64,000 nucleotides of DNA from Leeuwenhoekiella marinoflava DSM 3653 (GCF_900129005.1 NZ_FQUN01000009.1:124001-188000); one strand, 5' to 3'. Positions 52,661 to 62,825 are shown, counted from the first letter of the stretch. Made by a program: numbers and translations. The notes: generated from the sequence alone by a model not told the origin.

Positions 52661-55600
52661 TTATTTTGTTACTCTGTCTTTTTCAGTATTAGACAAATAG
52701 CGTATCAAAGCTTGTTTGAGATCTTCTAAAACAATAGGCTTAGCTATATAATCGTCCATTCCATGTTCTATACAGCGCTCCCGCTCTCCCTTTATTGCTC
52801 TTGCAGTAAGGGCTATAATAGGTACTCTTGAGCTATTCGATTCAATTTCCCGGATGGCTTTTGTTGCTTCAAAACCACTCAAAACCGGCATTTGAATATC
52901 CATCAACACAAAATCGATTTTTGTCTGCTTGTAAGCTTCTATAGCCTCCTGGCCATTATCTACCTCTACCAATACAGCATCAGGAACAATCTTCTTAATA
53001 ATCGTTCGCGTCAAAAATTTATTTACCGGATTATCTTCGGCAATAAGAATTCTGGGTGTCTTATCTTGAAGATTAAAAGGTTCTGAAATAGTACTAATTT
53101 CCTCGTTATCAATTGGAGGACTTTCTAAATTATCAAAGAATTCATAAAGCTCATTTCTCAATACAGGCTTTACCATCTTACTTACAATATCTAGCTTTTC
53201 GCATCTCGCATTCAACTCTTGATCATCTCCAGAACTGTGCATTAAAAGTACAGGAAGTTCTTCTTTAGTTATTTTAAGTTCATTTCTTAGATGCTCTACC
53301 AGATCCAGACCGTTTAAATACGGCATATGAAAATCTACGATAGCCAGGTCATAGTTATTTTTTTTCTCTAAAATCTCAATCGCATCAACACCATTACTCA
53401 CCAGAGTAGTTTCTATATTACGCTCGCGTAACATTTCATCTATAATATAACGATTGTTCAAGTTATCTTCTACAACGAGTACTTTTTTTAGAGAACGCTC
53501 TAGTTTATTTTCAATTTGCTGAGAATCTATCGTTGTAAAGTCCACAGTAAAAGAAAAAGTGGTACCCTTTCCGAGTTCACTGGTTACTTCAAGCTTACTG
53601 CCCATCAGCTCTAAGAGTCGATTACTAATGGTCAAACCTAATCCCGTACCGCCATATTTTCTGGTAGTAGAAGCATCTGCTTGATCAAAAGCTCTAAATA
53701 TTTTCTTTAAATTTTGAGGAGCAATACCGATGCCCGTATCTCGTATTGAAAAGGTATAACGCTTTTTCTGATTGTCATCAATTAAACCTTTAGCTTCAAC
53801 TTTAACTTCGATCTCCCCTTTATGTGTAAACTTAAATGCATTACTCAACAGGTTTATTAAAATCTGACGCAACCTAAGACCATCTGCCATGATGTTAGCA
53901 TCAAGACCATTGGGGATGTTAAGCAATACTTCAAGCTCTTTCTGATGGGCCTGTTGTTTAATCATTTCTACAGATCTACCACAGATCTCTGAGATATTTA
54001 CGCGCTCTTCACTAAGTTCAAGCTTTCCGGCTTCAATTTTAGAAAAGTCTAGAATATCATTAATTAAATCTAATAAGGAAACTGCCGAAGCATAAACAGT
54101 CTCCATATATTTCTGCTGATTAGCATCAAGTTTTGTTTTGAGCAACAGATCACTAAAACCGATTACACCATTTAATGGTGTTCTGATTTCGTGACTCATA
54201 TTTGCTAAAAATTCGGACTTAGATTTATTTGCAGCTTCAGCTTTATGTTTTGCTTTGAGCAACGAATGCTCCATTGCTTTTAGGGTAGAAATATCTGCCG
54301 AAACTCCCAGATAGCCTTTTGTATTTCCGTTTGCATCTTTAATTGCTGTAACAACTAATTGAACCGGGAACGTAGAGCCGTCTTTTCTAACATAGGTCCA
54401 GTCACTCGCTTCAAGTTCGCCTCTGTTTATTTTAAAAGTAAATATATCGTGTTTATCTACCTGCTCTCCATATTGTTTCTCAAGTTCCAAAGCATAATTC
54501 TGAACTTCTTCTTTTTTATGAAAAATTCCAGGCTTTTGTTTACCTATCATCTCTTTGGCAGTATATCCTAAAAGGTTTTCAGCTCCCTTATTAAATTTTC
54601 GAATAACGTGATTGAGATCTGTTTCTACAATAATCACCTGAGTTGTAGAATCTAGAATAACACGCATATCGTTCAAGCTATCCCTTAACGCTTGCTTAGC
54701 ATTAAGCTCATCGGTCATATCTACCACCTGACCTATTAAAGAACGTACATGACCATGCTCATCTAATAAACCCGAAACGGTCAAAAAGCAATGAACTATT
54801 GAGCCGCTCTTGTGTAAATAGCGTTTCTCTATCTGATAGGTAGCCAGTTCTCTAGATATGACTTTTGAAAAAAGTTGATTATCATTATTACGATCATCAG
54901 GATGCGTGATCTCATTTAATGATTTCTTTAGTAACTCTTCTCTGGTATAGCCAATCATCTGAGCTAAATTATGATTGACACTACGCCACCTGCCATGCAA
55001 ATCTACCAAGGCCATCCCATTAGGAGAATATTCAAATACCCTTTTAAAACGCTTTGCATTTTCTAATGCCTTACGCTCTAGGTTTTTTCTATCTGTAATA
55101 TCTTCTATCTGAGTAATTACAATATCAGAACCCAAGTCACCTACAAGAATTAAAGAACAGTTTATATTACACCAGATAGTACTGCCTGAATAATGAAGAC
55201 ATTCAACTTCTATATTATAATTTTCTATTGCACCGGATAGCAACTCACATCGCTTTTGAATAGCAAGTTCTAAATACTCCGGCTTAATAACATCTTTAAA
55301 TGTATAATTTAAAACTTCTTCATCTGATAGCGAATTAAGACCAAAAATCTTTCGTGCAGCAGGATTGGCCATTTCTAATTTATTCTGGCTGTTTACCAGA
55401 ATAATACCTATAGCAGAATTTTCAAAAACTTTAGAAAACCGAAGCTCCGCTTTTTTATGAGCTTCCTGATGATGTTTTCTTTTGCTGATGTCTTGAAATG
55501 CACCATAAACTCTTACACACGTGCCGTTTTTAAGTTCGGGTTTTCCCATACTCCTAACCCACTTTTCTGTTCCGTCATAGGTTACAACAATAAACTCATC

Positions 55601-56290
55601 GTCAAAGTTTTTTCCTTCTTCAACACAAGCAGTAAAAAGCGCTATGAGTCGATCTCTATGTTCTCCTTCTTTATAAAAATTTACACCCGTTTCTATTTGA
55701 GGTTCATAATCTGGCGGTACACCATGTATTTCTTTAGTAACGCGTGTCCATGTTATAGTATTCTCTATTAGATCTACTTCCCATCCTCCTACACAAGCTA
55801 AATCATTAGTCTCTTCATAAATTTCATTGAATTTACGAAGCTTCTTAATCTTCTTTAGATACTTGTTTGAAGAGAACTCTTTATCAACATCCCGTATAAA
55901 TTTTACAATAAGATGCCGGGATCCATTAGAATCTGTATATACACTATGAGTCGATTTAGCGGTGAGTATTTTCTTGCTATTCGAAAAAAAAGAAAAGTAG
56001 TTCGTGCTTTTTGCAGACTCATTTGCAGATAGTGCCTGCACTAAATCTTCAATAGTTTTTTTACCAGCAGGTCCTAAAACCGCCCACCACAAATCTAACT
56101 CAACATCTTTTGCAGGTTCTGCATATCCTAAAATGGACCAAAAAGACTGTGTGATAAAATACCGATCTTGAAATTCCAAGTTAATGTAGTAAATACCTAG
56201 TGTAGCTTCGTTTGTAATCCAAGAAAAAATATCAGAATCCTCGCACAATATGCGATGAAAATCTTCTTTAAAAAATTCTGATTTAGACAT
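52661..56290 (-). CDS. multi-PAS hybrid histidine kinase with two receivers
   Basis: 1209 residues, no membrane helix. PAS-type modules at about 25-140, 155-270, 283-402, 414-530 and 545-670; HisKA with His700 in NMSHEIRTPLNG; HATPase (about 795-920, DTGIGI, GGTGLGL); receiver 1 with Asp986 in IVDFHMP and receiver 2 with Asp1131 in LMDIQMP. A cytoplasmic sensor of undefined ligands that should feed the Hpt protein encoded next. A TATATTTG box (56355-56362) lies upstream without a clear -33. First gene of the exopolysaccharide regulatory operon. Confidence 0.95.
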   Translation of the reverse strand: MSKSEFFKEDFHRILCEDSDIFSWITNEATLGIYYINLEFQDRYFITQSFWSILGYAEPAKDVELDLWWAVLGPAGKKTIEDLVQALSANESAKSTNYFSFFSNSKKILTAKSTHSVYTDSNGSRHLIVKFIRDVDKEFSSNKYLKKIKKLRKFNEIYEETNDLACVGGWEVDLIENTITWTRVTKEIHGVPPDYEPQIETGVNFYKEGEHRDRLIALFTACVEEGKNFDDEFIVVTYDGTEKWVRSMGKPELKNGTCVRVYGAFQDISKRKHHQEAHKKAELRFSKVFENSAIGIILVNSQNKLEMANPAARKIFGLNSLSDEEVLNYTFKDVIKPEYLELAIQKRCELLSGAIENYNIEVECLHYSGSTIWCNINCSLILVGDLGSDIVITQIEDITDRKNLERKALENAKRFKRVFEYSPNGMALVDLHGRWRSVNHNLAQMIGYTREELLKKSLNEITHPDDRNNDNQLFSKVISRELATYQIEKRYLHKSGSIVHCFLTVSGLLDEHGHVRSLIGQVVDMTDELNAKQALRDSLNDMRVILDSTTQVIIVETDLNHVIRKFNKGAENLLGYTAKEMIGKQKPGIFHKKEEVQNYALELEKQYGEQVDKHDIFTFKINRGELEASDWTYVRKDGSTFPVQLVVTAIKDANGNTKGYLGVSADISTLKAMEHSLLKAKHKAEAANKSKSEFLANMSHEIRTPLNGVIGFSDLLLKTKLDANQQKYMETVYASAVSLLDLINDILDFSKIEAGKLELSEERVNISEICGRSVEMIKQQAHQKELEVLLNIPNGLDANIMADGLRLRQILINLLSNAFKFTHKGEIEVKVEAKGLIDDNQKKRYTFSIRDTGIGIAPQNLKKIFRAFDQADASTTRKYGGTGLGLTISNRLLELMGSKLEVTSELGKGTTFSFTVDFTTIDSQQIENKLERSLKKVLVVEDNLNNRYIIDEMLRERNIETTLVSNGVDAIEILEKKNNYDLAIVDFHMPYLNGLDLVEHLRNELKITKEELPVLLMHSSGDDQELNARCEKLDIVSKMVKPVLRNELYEFFDNLESPPIDNEEISTISEPFNLQDKTPRILIAEDNPVNKFLTRTIIKKIVPDAVLVEVDNGQEAIEAYKQTKIDFVLMDIQMPVLSGFEATKAIREIESNSSRVPIIALTARAIKGERERCIEHGMDDYIAKPIVLEDLKQALIRYLSNTEKDRVTK

Positions 56291-56460
56291 TGTCTAAGAG
56301 TTTAAGTTGGGTTACAAAATTTAAAACAAGTGTCTTAAATTCATATTGGGTAATCAAATATATGTTTTTGAGCTTGTATTTTTAGCATTTTACCGATAAA
56401 ATCATTTTAGAAATATAAATGGTGTCTAAAAAGTTAATATCAACACCAACTGAATGATTC

Positions 56461-57783
56461 TCAGTTTTGTTTAAATACTGCTCTTGAACCCGTTTGAGAA
56501 GGTTCTAATTCTAGTACATTTTCAAAATTCAATCCATCTTCCTTTCTATGAGACACATACAGAATTGCAGTTTCACTAGCTCCTGCTATTTTATTTATCA
56601 AGTTAACTAACAGCTGCGCTCCCTGAGTATTTAAACTTGAAGTAGGCTCATCCAGAATGAGTAAAGGCGGATGCTTTATCATCGCCCGAGCTATTAAAAC
56701 AAGTCGTTTTTGAACCTCATCCAATGTTCTAAAAGCTTTTAACTTTAAATTGGTCAAGCCTATCAACTCAATCCATTCTTCTGCTCGAGTTATCTCTAGT
56801 GTTGTTGGTTTTTGGTACAAGCCCACACTGTCGTGCAAACCGGAAATCACCATTTCTAAAACGGTATGCATACCATCAAAACGCTCTGTCATTGTAATCG
56901 TGAAATACCCGATTTTTTGTTTGATTTCCCATACACTTTCACCAGAACCTTTTTTCCTCCCAAATACATACAATTCCTTTCCGTAGCCCTTTGTATTATC
57001 ACCGGTAATCATTGAAAGTAAAGTCGTTTTACCAGAACCGTTGGGTCCTTTTAAATGCCATGTTTCTCCCTTTTTTACTTCCCAGGAAATCGTATCTATG
57101 ATGGGTTTACCATCAAAAGATACCGAAACCTTATCAAATTTTATTAAACTTTCAGGTACATGCTCATAGTACTCTAAAGGCTGCGGAATTTTTGAAACTA
57201 CAGAGTTTACTCGATAATCGAGATTTAAATGCTGCACAAATGGCCTCGAAGTCAAAAGCTGTTTTCTTTTAATGCCTTGTGAGTTTGCCTCAAGTTCGAC
57301 CTTTGACCTCTTCAATTCAGTTTCCCTGAAAGCTTTTTCCTCGTAAACCAACCCCGTATTAATAAACGGTAGTAAATCCTCCTCTCGTCTATAAAGCTGG
57401 ATTAGGGTTGTAGTAGTTGCTAACTCTTGAAGTTTCTTTCTAAACCAGGCTACTTTCTCTACATCAAGGGCGTCAAACGGATTATCTAATATTAAAAAAC
57501 TCGGCTGCTGCTTCAGCTGGTAGTCGAGTAATAGTTTTTTACGCTCCCCACTAGACTTACTTTTTAGATCGTCATTTTCAGAAGTAAGAACCGTTTTTCC
57601 GTGACGGTATTCTTCGTCCAAATAATAATCGAGCATATGATTAGAAAAAAGAAGTCCAGCTCCACCTGCCTCTTCAACAAGCCATTTAGAATCACTTAAT
57701 TCTTTTAATTTTGAAAAGCTGAGGGCTTGCTCAGAAACATCACAAGCATAATGCTTTCGCTCTTTTTTAGCATTCAATTCCAT
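56461..57783 (-). CDS. double ABC ATPase of the ModF-like type, asymmetric
   Basis: 440 residues, two ABC halves, no membrane part. The N-terminal half (1-150) lacks a Walker A but keeps a signature SSGER (77-81) and Walker B FLILDNP (96-102). The C-terminal half (215-440) has Walker A GPNGSGKT (246-253) and Walker B LLILDEP (374-380), but its signature reads TLDEVQKR (353-360) instead of LSGGQ. Only one composite ATP site (C-half Walker A with N-half signature) can work. E. coli ModF is nearest in plan (about 490 residues). Role unknown. Confidence 0.85.
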   Translation of the reverse strand: MELNAKKERKHYACDVSEQALSFSKLKELSDSKWLVEEAGGAGLLFSNHMLDYYLDEEYRHGKTVLTSENDDLKSKSSGERKKLLLDYQLKQQPSFLILDNPFDALDVEKVAWFRKKLQELATTTTLIQLYRREEDLLPFINTGLVYEEKAFRETELKRSKVELEANSQGIKRKQLLTSRPFVQHLNLDYRVNSVVSKIPQPLEYYEHVPESLIKFDKVSVSFDGKPIIDTISWEVKKGETWHLKGPNGSGKTTLLSMITGDNTKGYGKELYVFGRKKGSGESVWEIKQKIGYFTITMTERFDGMHTVLEMVISGLHDSVGLYQKPTTLEITRAEEWIELIGLTNLKLKAFRTLDEVQKRLVLIARAMIKHPPLLILDEPTSSLNTQGAQLLVNLINKIAGASETAILYVSHRKEDGLNFENVLELEPSQTGSRAVFKQN

Positions 57784-57801
57784 AAAAATATCTAATCGAT
57801 T

Positions 57802-58776
57802 TTAAGCAATCTCTAAAATTATCTTACCTATATGACTACTACTTTCCATCAGATCGTGAGCTTTAAAAGCTTCTTCGAGTCTAAATGTTTTATACACAAA
57901 CGGCTTTATTGATCCGCTGCTTAGTAAAGGCCAGATTTCCTTTTGAAGCTCCAGTGCTATAGTATGCTTAACTTCAATAGTTTGTGGCTTTAAAAGACTA
58001 CCGGTGAGGCTGAGTTGCTTACTCATAATCGTCCATAAATTGACTTCCGGAGTCAAACCATTCATTCCATTAATAGTGACGAGACGTCCCTGCTTGTTGA
58101 GAATATTCAGGTTTTTCTGCGTATAACTTCCGCCTACCATATCGAGAATCACATCAATTTTACTAGCTGCAAATGCAGATTCAAAATCAGTCTCCTTATA
58201 GTTTATGACTTCCGCTAAATCATACTTATTAATAAATTCTAATTTCTCCTGAGAACCAACAGTTGTAAATGTTTTTAAGCCTAAAACTTTAGCCATTTGC
58301 AAGCCCATAATACCAATACCACTTGTACCGCCGTGAATCAATAGGTGTTCCCCCTTTTTTGCCTTTGCTTGCTGAAATACATTAAACCAAACCGTAAAAA
58401 TAACTTCTGGCAACGATGCTGCTTCAACAAAACTAAAGCCATCAGGGACAGGCAAACACAATCGCGCATCCACGACAATTTCTGTAGCATATCCACCACC
58501 CGCAACAAGAGCACAAACTGCATCTCCTACTTTTAGAGATTCAACAGAATCAGCTATTTCCACAATTTCTCCCGCCACTTCGAGTCCGGGAATTTGAGCT
58601 GCCGGAATATCGTCACCATAAGCATCCGGGTTTTTACGCGTAAGCATATCACTTCGGTTTATACCCGCGGCTTTTACTGCAATACGTACTTGGTTCTCTT
58701 TTAAAGGTTGACTATCAACTGTTTTTAGTTTTAAAACTTCAGGACCACCTGCTTCGGTTATTATAATTGCTTTCAT
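57802..58776 (-). CDS. NAD(P)H:quinone oxidoreductase, MDR superfamily
   Basis: 324 residues of the zinc-free medium-chain reductase family (PIG3/QorA-like). Catalytic core: AAGINRSDMLTRK, GLEVAGEIVE, then the NADPH fold with HGGTSGIGIMGLQMAK and VGSQEKLEF. Reduces quinones or enals with NADPH in the cytoplasm. It precedes the ABC ATPase gene by 18 bases, perhaps in one transcript. Confidence 0.93.
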   Translation of the reverse strand: MKAIIITEAGGPEVLKLKTVDSQPLKENQVRIAVKAAGINRSDMLTRKNPDAYGDDIPAAQIPGLEVAGEIVEIADSVESLKVGDAVCALVAGGGYATEIVVDARLCLPVPDGFSFVEAASLPEVIFTVWFNVFQQAKAKKGEHLLIHGGTSGIGIMGLQMAKVLGLKTFTTVGSQEKLEFINKYDLAEVINYKETDFESAFAASKIDVILDMVGGSYTQKNLNILNKQGRLVTINGMNGLTPEVNLWTIMSKQLSLTGSLLKPQTIEVKHTIALELQKEIWPLLSSGSIKPFVYKTFRLEEAFKAHDLMESSSHIGKIILEIA

Positions 58777-58836
58777 AAAATAGTTTTCAATTGAAAGTTC
58801 ATTAAGAATGAAGACTTAACCTATCAAAAAAATCAT

Positions 58837-58873
58837 AAAAAAAGCCCTCTTCTTTAAGAAAAGGGCTTTTTAA
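58837..58873 (-). terminator. terminator of second lpd
   Basis: Minus-strand AAAAAGCCCTTTTCTT / AAGAAGAGGGCTTTTT hairpin with T-run, 114 bases past the lpd stop. Confidence 0.88.
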
Positions 58874-58904
58874 TTGGCACCGCCAAAGGGTTTAATATCA
58901 GGAT

Positions 58905-58975
58905 GCTTGTCTCGAAATTGAAAATTTGTTTCAAACGAATGCCTCGTGGGATTACCCCGAGGTAGTTTACTAATT
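58905..58975. repeat. possible third copy of the dispersed repeat (weak)
   Basis: Contains GAATGCCTCGTGGGATTA and CCGAGG, which echo GAATG...CCCATGGGATTA of 62826-62905, with a deletion. The match is partial and not proven. Confidence 0.3.
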
Positions 58976-58986
58976 ATTAAAAATCT

Positions 58987-60393
58987 TTAAATATGTAAGG
59001 CTCTGTCTTCAGTTGCAGCAAGTGCTGCTTCTTTTACAGCTTCAGCATAGGTAGGATGCGCATGCGACATAATCGCAATATCTTCTGCACTTGCACGGAA
59101 TTCCATCGCGGTTACCCCTTCAGCAATTAAATCTGCTACACGAGCCCCCACCATATGAACGCCAAGAACCTCATCGGTCTCTTTATCTGCAAGAATTTTC
59201 ACAAAACCATCTATATCTCCGGAGGCTCTGGAACGCCCTAACGCACGCATAGGAAACTGACCCGTTTTATAAGCAACACCAGCTTCTTTAAGTTGCTCTT
59301 CGGTCTTACCTACAGAAGCAACTTCTGGCCATGTATACACCACACCGGGAATCAAATTATAATCGATATGCGGTTTTTGACCGGCAAGGGTTTCGGCAAC
59401 AAAAACACCTTCTTCCTCAGCTTTATGCGCAAGCATCGCACCACGTACCACGTCACCAATTGCATAAATGTTTGAAACCGAAGTTTGCAAATGCTCGTTT
59501 ACCTCAACACGACCGCGGTCATCTGTTTTCAATCCGGCAGCTTCCAGATTCAATCCATCTGTATAGGCTTTACGCCCTACAGAAACTAAAACATAATCAC
59601 CTGTAAACTCAACTTCATTATCTTTTTTATCGGTAGCCGTAACCACAACCTCATCGCCCTTACGCTCCACAGCGCTTACTTTATGAGACGTATTGATGCT
59701 AACCTTCGCTTTTTTAAGAACCTTTGTCAGTTCTTTACTTTGAGCCCCATCCATCGTTGGGATGATTCGGTCTAAATATTCTACAACAGTAACTTCAGAG
59801 CCTAGACGCTTGTACACCTGACCCAATTCCAGACCAATTACGCCACCACCTATAACAATAAGATGCTTCGGGATCTCTTTAAGTTTCAAGGCTTCAGTAG
59901 AAGTAATGATGCGCTCTTTATCGATGTTGATAAACGGAAGACTTGCAGGTTTACTTCCGGTAGCAATAATGGTGTTTTTTGCTTCGATTTCTACATCATC
60001 CCCTTCAGCAACTGCGATGTGAATGTGTGTTTTATCTTTAAAGCTACCAACCCCTTGAAAGGTGTCGATCTTATTTTTGCTCATTAAAAACTCGATCCCT
60101 TTTGTGGTTTGCTCCACTACAGAAGCCTTGCGCGCCATCATTTTCTCCAGATTGATTTTGATCTCCCCGGGAATTTCGATACCGTGCTCTTCAAAATGCT
60201 TAATCGCATCATCGTAATGATGTGAAGAATCTAATAAGGCTTTAGAAGGAATACAACCTACATTAAGGCAGGTACCGCCCATAGTAGCATATTTCTCAAT
60301 GATTGCTGTTTTAAGACCCAACTGGGCGCAGCGAATAGCAGCCACATAACCTCCGGGACCGGAACCAATGACCGCAACGTCGTATGTACTCAT
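58987..60393 (-). CDS. lpdA: dihydrolipoyl dehydrogenase (second copy)
   Basis: 468-residue E3 flavoprotein. FAD motif GSGPGG, disulfide Cys42-Cys47 in GGTCLNVGCIPSK, NAD fold GGGVIGLELG, YAIGDVVRG, and catalytic SHAHPT. It differs from the copy at 10054 across the active-site loop (LNVGCIPSK versus LNWGCIPTK), the pattern of the 2-oxoglutarate/mitochondrial-like type, whereas the other is nearer the pyruvate-complex type (inference). Each may serve a different dehydrogenase complex. Monocistronic. Confidence 0.97.
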   Translation of the reverse strand: MSTYDVAVIGSGPGGYVAAIRCAQLGLKTAIIEKYATMGGTCLNVGCIPSKALLDSSHHYDDAIKHFEEHGIEIPGEIKINLEKMMARKASVVEQTTKGIEFLMSKNKIDTFQGVGSFKDKTHIHIAVAEGDDVEIEAKNTIIATGSKPASLPFINIDKERIITSTEALKLKEIPKHLIVIGGGVIGLELGQVYKRLGSEVTVVEYLDRIIPTMDGAQSKELTKVLKKAKVSINTSHKVSAVERKGDEVVVTATDKKDNEVEFTGDYVLVSVGRKAYTDGLNLEAAGLKTDDRGRVEVNEHLQTSVSNIYAIGDVVRGAMLAHKAEEEGVFVAETLAGQKPHIDYNLIPGVVYTWPEVASVGKTEEQLKEAGVAYKTGQFPMRALGRSRASGDIDGFVKILADKETDEVLGVHMVGARVADLIAEGVTAMEFRASAEDIAIMSHAHPTYAEAVKEAALAATEDRALHI

Positions 60394-60481
60394 AATTTTG
60401 CTTTCTTTTAAGAGGCCTTAAAGGTACGACACACAAAAAAGTTAACCGAATTTATGAGTTGAATATTTTTGATTTGATATT

Positions 60482-62575
60482 CTAATTAGAGCCTATTCTT
60501 CTGATAGATAAATTACACGTATTTGCCGGGAAAGAGGTGTCACCAGCCAATACGGTATATCTTAGACGAAGTCTATCATTTGCATTTAAAAAAACTAAAA
60601 ATGTTTTTGATGAAGATACTCGCTGACCATTTCCTAAATGCGTTGTCTGATTAGAACTATAATCAATTTTTGTAAATGTCGTATTATTTGGAGCTCTTTC
60701 AACATAGAATTCAAAATTTCGTGCATTGGCATTATTGGCTATCATACTAATTGCGTAAGATACCTCATATGTACCAGCAACAGTTGTTTGTAAGTAAAAC
60801 TCTGTATTATTATGTATAACATTTTTAAGAACAGAACTTGCGTTTAAACTACGAGTATAATCACCTGCTGTATTCAACCCTCCATCATTACTAGCATACA
60901 TTTCACCAAATGCTTCTACAGGTGCACTAGCTGGTGTTTGCCAAGAGGCATTACCAGTTGCATCACTGGTTAAAACTTTATTAGCCCCCTGATTTCCATC
61001 GACGTAACGCAAGCTTCCATTGACCTGAAGTTTCGCTGAAGGGGTATTGGTCCCAATACCTACTTGTAGATTAGAATTGGTATGATTTCCCAAAATAATG
61101 GAATTAGCTTGAGGAGCTCTAGTCCCAGTGCCTAATGCGATGGCATTTGCCCCTGTACTTTCAGCATTATTTCCAATAGCGACAGCCCCATCCTGATTGG
61201 TATAGGTATCGTAACCCAACGCGATAGAATTTTGTCCCTGAGCATCAGATTGCCTACCAAGGGCTGTAGCATTAAGTTGATTGGTATAGCTTTCTGCACC
61301 AATTGCAACAGAATAATCCCCTTGAGCATCTGCCGAAAACCCAATGGCTAAACCAAAAGCTTTATTAGAATACGCATCGTCACCTATAGCTAAAGCATGT
61401 GTTGCAAGAGCCGCAGATGAATAGCCTATTGCTATGGTATTGAGTGCATTTCCCTCTGCGCGATTACCTATTGCCACAGATGAAATGCCAGTAGCTTTGG
61501 TTTCATACCCCACAGCAGTTGAATTATCAGCTGTAGCATCAGAATTATAACCTAATGAAGTCGTATTTATTGCAGAAGCATTTGCTTGATTCCCTAATGC
61601 CGTACTATTAGACTGACTGGCATTCGTATTTGGCCCAATTGCAGTTGCATTTGAATTTGTAGCTCTAGATTCTCTACCATTAGCAACCGCATCTGTAGCG
61701 CTAGCTAAAGCATTAAAACCTGTAGCTGTTGCACGGGCACCACTAGCATCTGCATTACGACCTAAAGCAGTCGCATCGTCTGCAGTAGCAGTTGTTTCAA
61801 AACCTATTGCGGTTGATCGCGCTGAACTGGCATTGGATCCACGCCCATAAGCAGCACTCTCTTCGCCTTGAGCCCTACTTTCAAAACCTGTAGCTGTAGA
61901 ACGGGCCCCAGAGGCCGCGGCAGCTCTTCCTAAAGCTGTTGCTTCTTCCCTAGAAGCTGCTGCTTGAAAACCTATAGCTGTTGATCTTGCTCCTGATGCA
62001 ATCGCTGATCTTCCAAATGCAGCAGATTCTTCTGCTAAAGAGCTCGCTTGATAACCTATAGCAACAGACCTTGCTCCATTGCTGGATGCATCTCTACCTA
62101 AATAGAATGAATTATCAGTTTTTATACTACCAACACTAATATTATTAACCCTAAAAATTAATGGTTGGTTATCTGTTGTTCCTAAAAAATTACTTGAAGG
62201 ATCTGTATCTGAATTCCCTGTCAATGCCCAACCTGTTGATGCACCACCCGAAACACCCTTTAAGGCTACCCATTTATTTTGTGACGAACTGAACGCATAC
62301 ATACCTTCCGCAGTAACATCAGCGGTTTGACCTGTAGGTGTTGTAGTGGCTTGAGTCACGTAAACAAAAGTACCATTCTGAGCCGCTGTATAGGTTTTCG
62401 CTTGGAGTTGATTCCCTGTTAATCGTGGAGGTGCAATGCCATCTAAAGAAGTTGCATCTGATGGATTACCGATAACATCTAATGAACTTTTAGGATCGGT
62501 AGTACCAATTCCTACCTGAGCTGAAATAGAAGAAAATACTGCTAAAAAAAGGAATACAAGTAATTTTTGTTTCAT
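60482..62575 (-). CDS. secreted YadA-head-repeat protein with C1q/TNF-like C-terminus
   Basis: 697 residues from the ATG at 62575 (62581 is possible). Signal peptide to about 20 (ISAQ). An N-terminal region (about 21-160) of the VGIGTTDPKSSLDV type found in Bacteroidetes tail-fibre-like surface proteins. Then about 24 unbroken 14-residue repeats (about 162-498) of form sxAIGxxAxAxxxx, the YadA head left-handed beta-roll, and a jelly-roll-like end (about 560-697; FGEMYASNDGG, NDRLRLRYTV). No YadA anchor and no obvious type IX tail. Trimeric fibrous adhesin is the inference. Confidence 0.85.
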   Translation of the reverse strand: MKQKLLVFLFLAVFSSISAQVGIGTTDPKSSLDVIGNPSDATSLDGIAPPRLTGNQLQAKTYTAAQNGTFVYVTQATTTPTGQTADVTAEGMYAFSSSQNKWVALKGVSGGASTGWALTGNSDTDPSSNFLGTTDNQPLIFRVNNISVGSIKTDNSFYLGRDASSNGARSVAIGYQASSLAEESAAFGRSAIASGARSTAIGFQAAASREEATALGRAAAASGARSTATGFESRAQGEESAAYGRGSNASSARSTAIGFETTATADDATALGRNADASGARATATGFNALASATDAVANGRESRATNSNATAIGPNTNASQSNSTALGNQANASAINTTSLGYNSDATADNSTAVGYETKATGISSVAIGNRAEGNALNTIAIGYSSAALATHALAIGDDAYSNKAFGLAIGFSADAQGDYSVAIGAESYTNQLNATALGRQSDAQGQNSIALGYDTYTNQDGAVAIGNNAESTGANAIALGTGTRAPQANSIILGNHTNSNLQVGIGTNTPSAKLQVNGSLRYVDGNQGANKVLTSDATGNASWQTPASAPVEAFGEMYASNDGGLNTAGDYTRSLNASSVLKNVIHNNTEFYLQTTVAGTYEVSYAISMIANNANARNFEFYVERAPNNTTFTKIDYSSNQTTHLGNGQRVSSSKTFLVFLNANDRLRLRYTVLAGDTSFPANTCNLSIRRIGSN

Positions 62576-62599
62576 AAACATATTAAATCTAAAGCACCG

Positions 62600-62627
62600 C
62601 AAAAATAAATGTTAAAATAGCATACAA
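62600..62627 (-). promoter_or_regulatory. promoter of the YadA-repeat gene
   Basis: TTG (62625-62627), 17 bases, TATTTTTG (62600-62607): good match to the Bacteroidetes -33/-7 consensus. The -7 box lies 25 bases before the ATG at 62575. Confidence 0.6.
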
Positions 62628-62825
62628 GACTGATAAATAGTTATTTAACACAAGTAAAAAAATAATCCTACAATTTTGCTTTTTATCTGCTTATATTGAT
62701 TTTTATCGGCATATACGATAAAAACAAGCAGGCAGTTTTGAGTTTTAAGCTCATATGCTAAACAATTATTTAATCGATTTATCTTAAGACTGCTTAATCT
62801 GATAAAAGGGCTTTGAATGAATCAC

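Noticed and set aside
60482-62575. Autotransporter adhesin (type V)
   Set aside because: YadA head repeats are present, but the C-terminal membrane anchor is absent.
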